A stretch of 64,000 nt of DNA from Pomphorhynchus laevis (Eukaryota > Acanthocephala > Palaeacanthocephala > Echinorhynchida > Pomphorhynchidae). Location: positions 1 through 64,000 of the forward strand of contig WNNJ02001167.1 of the NCBI GenBank assembly GCA_012934845.2, read 5' to 3'. Positions 63,516 through 64,000 of this stretch are shown piece after piece. Made by a program: the position numbers and the translations under genes. Within the stretch, counting starts at the first letter, position 1. Each line of letters opens with the position of its first letter. The notes under the pieces were generated by a model, which had not been told where the DNA came from, made no database searches, and saw nothing but the letters and a program-made list of their open reading frames with translations.

Positions 63516-64000
63516 AGAACCTAATTTTCTAATTAAAGAACTCTTTGCCACATAATGAAATTACATCATTTTTATATCAACAAGTTTAAGATCAAGTTTT
63601 AACAAGATGTAATGAAAAAAAATCAAATACAAAAACTACTGAATTACAGCTGCTTGCAGGCCTTCATTTCCTCCTCGGCCTGTTTGCGGTTTCTGTTGTG
63701 TGGATCACAATGTGATCCACACAACATAAAGATCACAAAGTGTTGTGTAAACGCTCAATTACCAATAACTTTATTAGAAATTGAAAAGTATAAGTTTCAT
63801 ACATTTTAAATTAAAATGTTTTTAACTTATTATATGATTTACGATAAATTTTCAATCTTGATATCAGTTCACATCAGTTTGACAAATTTTTCTTTTTTAA
63901 AAGCTCTTTTGTCTCCATTCAAAAATCGATAAATTTTCGAGTAATTAAATTAACTTAGAAATTAATTAAAAATTAAGTTTTTCATTTATAATTGATCTTA
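63516..64000. other. AT-rich end region with a 15-bp hairpin
   Basis: GTTGTGTGGATCACA (63695-63709), single-base loop, TGTGATCCACACAAC (63711-63725), followed by a partial third echo GATCACAAAGTGTTGTGT. The 65-codon ORF that crosses it is not supported as a gene. Confidence 0.6.

Noticed and set aside
63612-63809. 65-codon cysteine-containing ORF
   Set aside because: It spans a 15-bp perfect hairpin and has no family resemblance; it is probably chance.
1-64000. CRISPR arrays, tRNA or rRNA genes, bacterial-type operons
   Set aside because: No regularly spaced repeats, no tRNA or rRNA signatures that I could see; the introns and animal proteins show eukaryotic nuclear DNA.

Overview
This window is eukaryotic and almost certainly from an invertebrate animal. 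It is AT-rich, the two recognisable host genes have short GT-AG introns (about 45 to 215 bp) and animal protein matches, and the long ORFs read in the standard code. I cannot name the species. Roughly three quarters of the window is retrotransposon sequence: at least seven LINE-type families (arbitrary labels A to I plus RTE, based on ORF content), an N-terminal-endonuclease Penelope-like element of the Naiad type, and remnants of canonical Penelope-like elements.

Layout. 0.7-6.2 kb: two tail-to-tail LINE-A copies; the minus-strand one has all its ORFs open. 6.2-9.6 kb: a complete Naiad element with one 903-codon ORF (GIY-YIG, then a CxC linker, then reverse transcriptase) lying between blocks of a 14-bp minisatellite. 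10-14.4 kb: a LINE-D tail with a 16-bp target duplication and a long LINE-B copy. 14.4-16.1 kb: an unidentified minus-strand host-like region with one clean small membrane-protein ORF. 16.1-23 kb: LINE-E1 (open ORF2), then LINE-F, -C and -B debris. 23.2-26.8 kb: Naiad termini and a chimeric LINE joining D and E sequences. 27-40.6 kb: LINE-G, -H, -I, -C, -B and -E copies. 41.2-45.1 kb: an RTE LINE split by a LINE-B insertion.

Host genes lie at 46.6-53.5 kb on the plus strand. They are a Snu23/ZMAT2 spliceosomal zinc-finger gene, whose 4.5-kb intron has filled with Penelope-like debris, and 62 bp downstream a UQCC5/SMIM4 complex III assembly-factor gene. The spacing and the AG directly before the second start suggest an operon-like pair. 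54.1-59.9 kb is a mosaic array of Naiad pieces and inverted terminal units that has captured a LINE-B fragment. 59.9-62.5 kb is a second LINE-G copy. The last 1.5 kb holds a possible exon, a tiny ORF and another Naiad remnant.

The signals I rate highest are the intact Naiad with its conserved inverted terminal units, the near-identical LINE-E pair with a template-switch junction, the unusual number of perfect short-loop hairpins (several exactly at element breakpoints), and the ZMAT2-UQCC5 pair. All identifications rest on reading motifs by eye; no database search was made.
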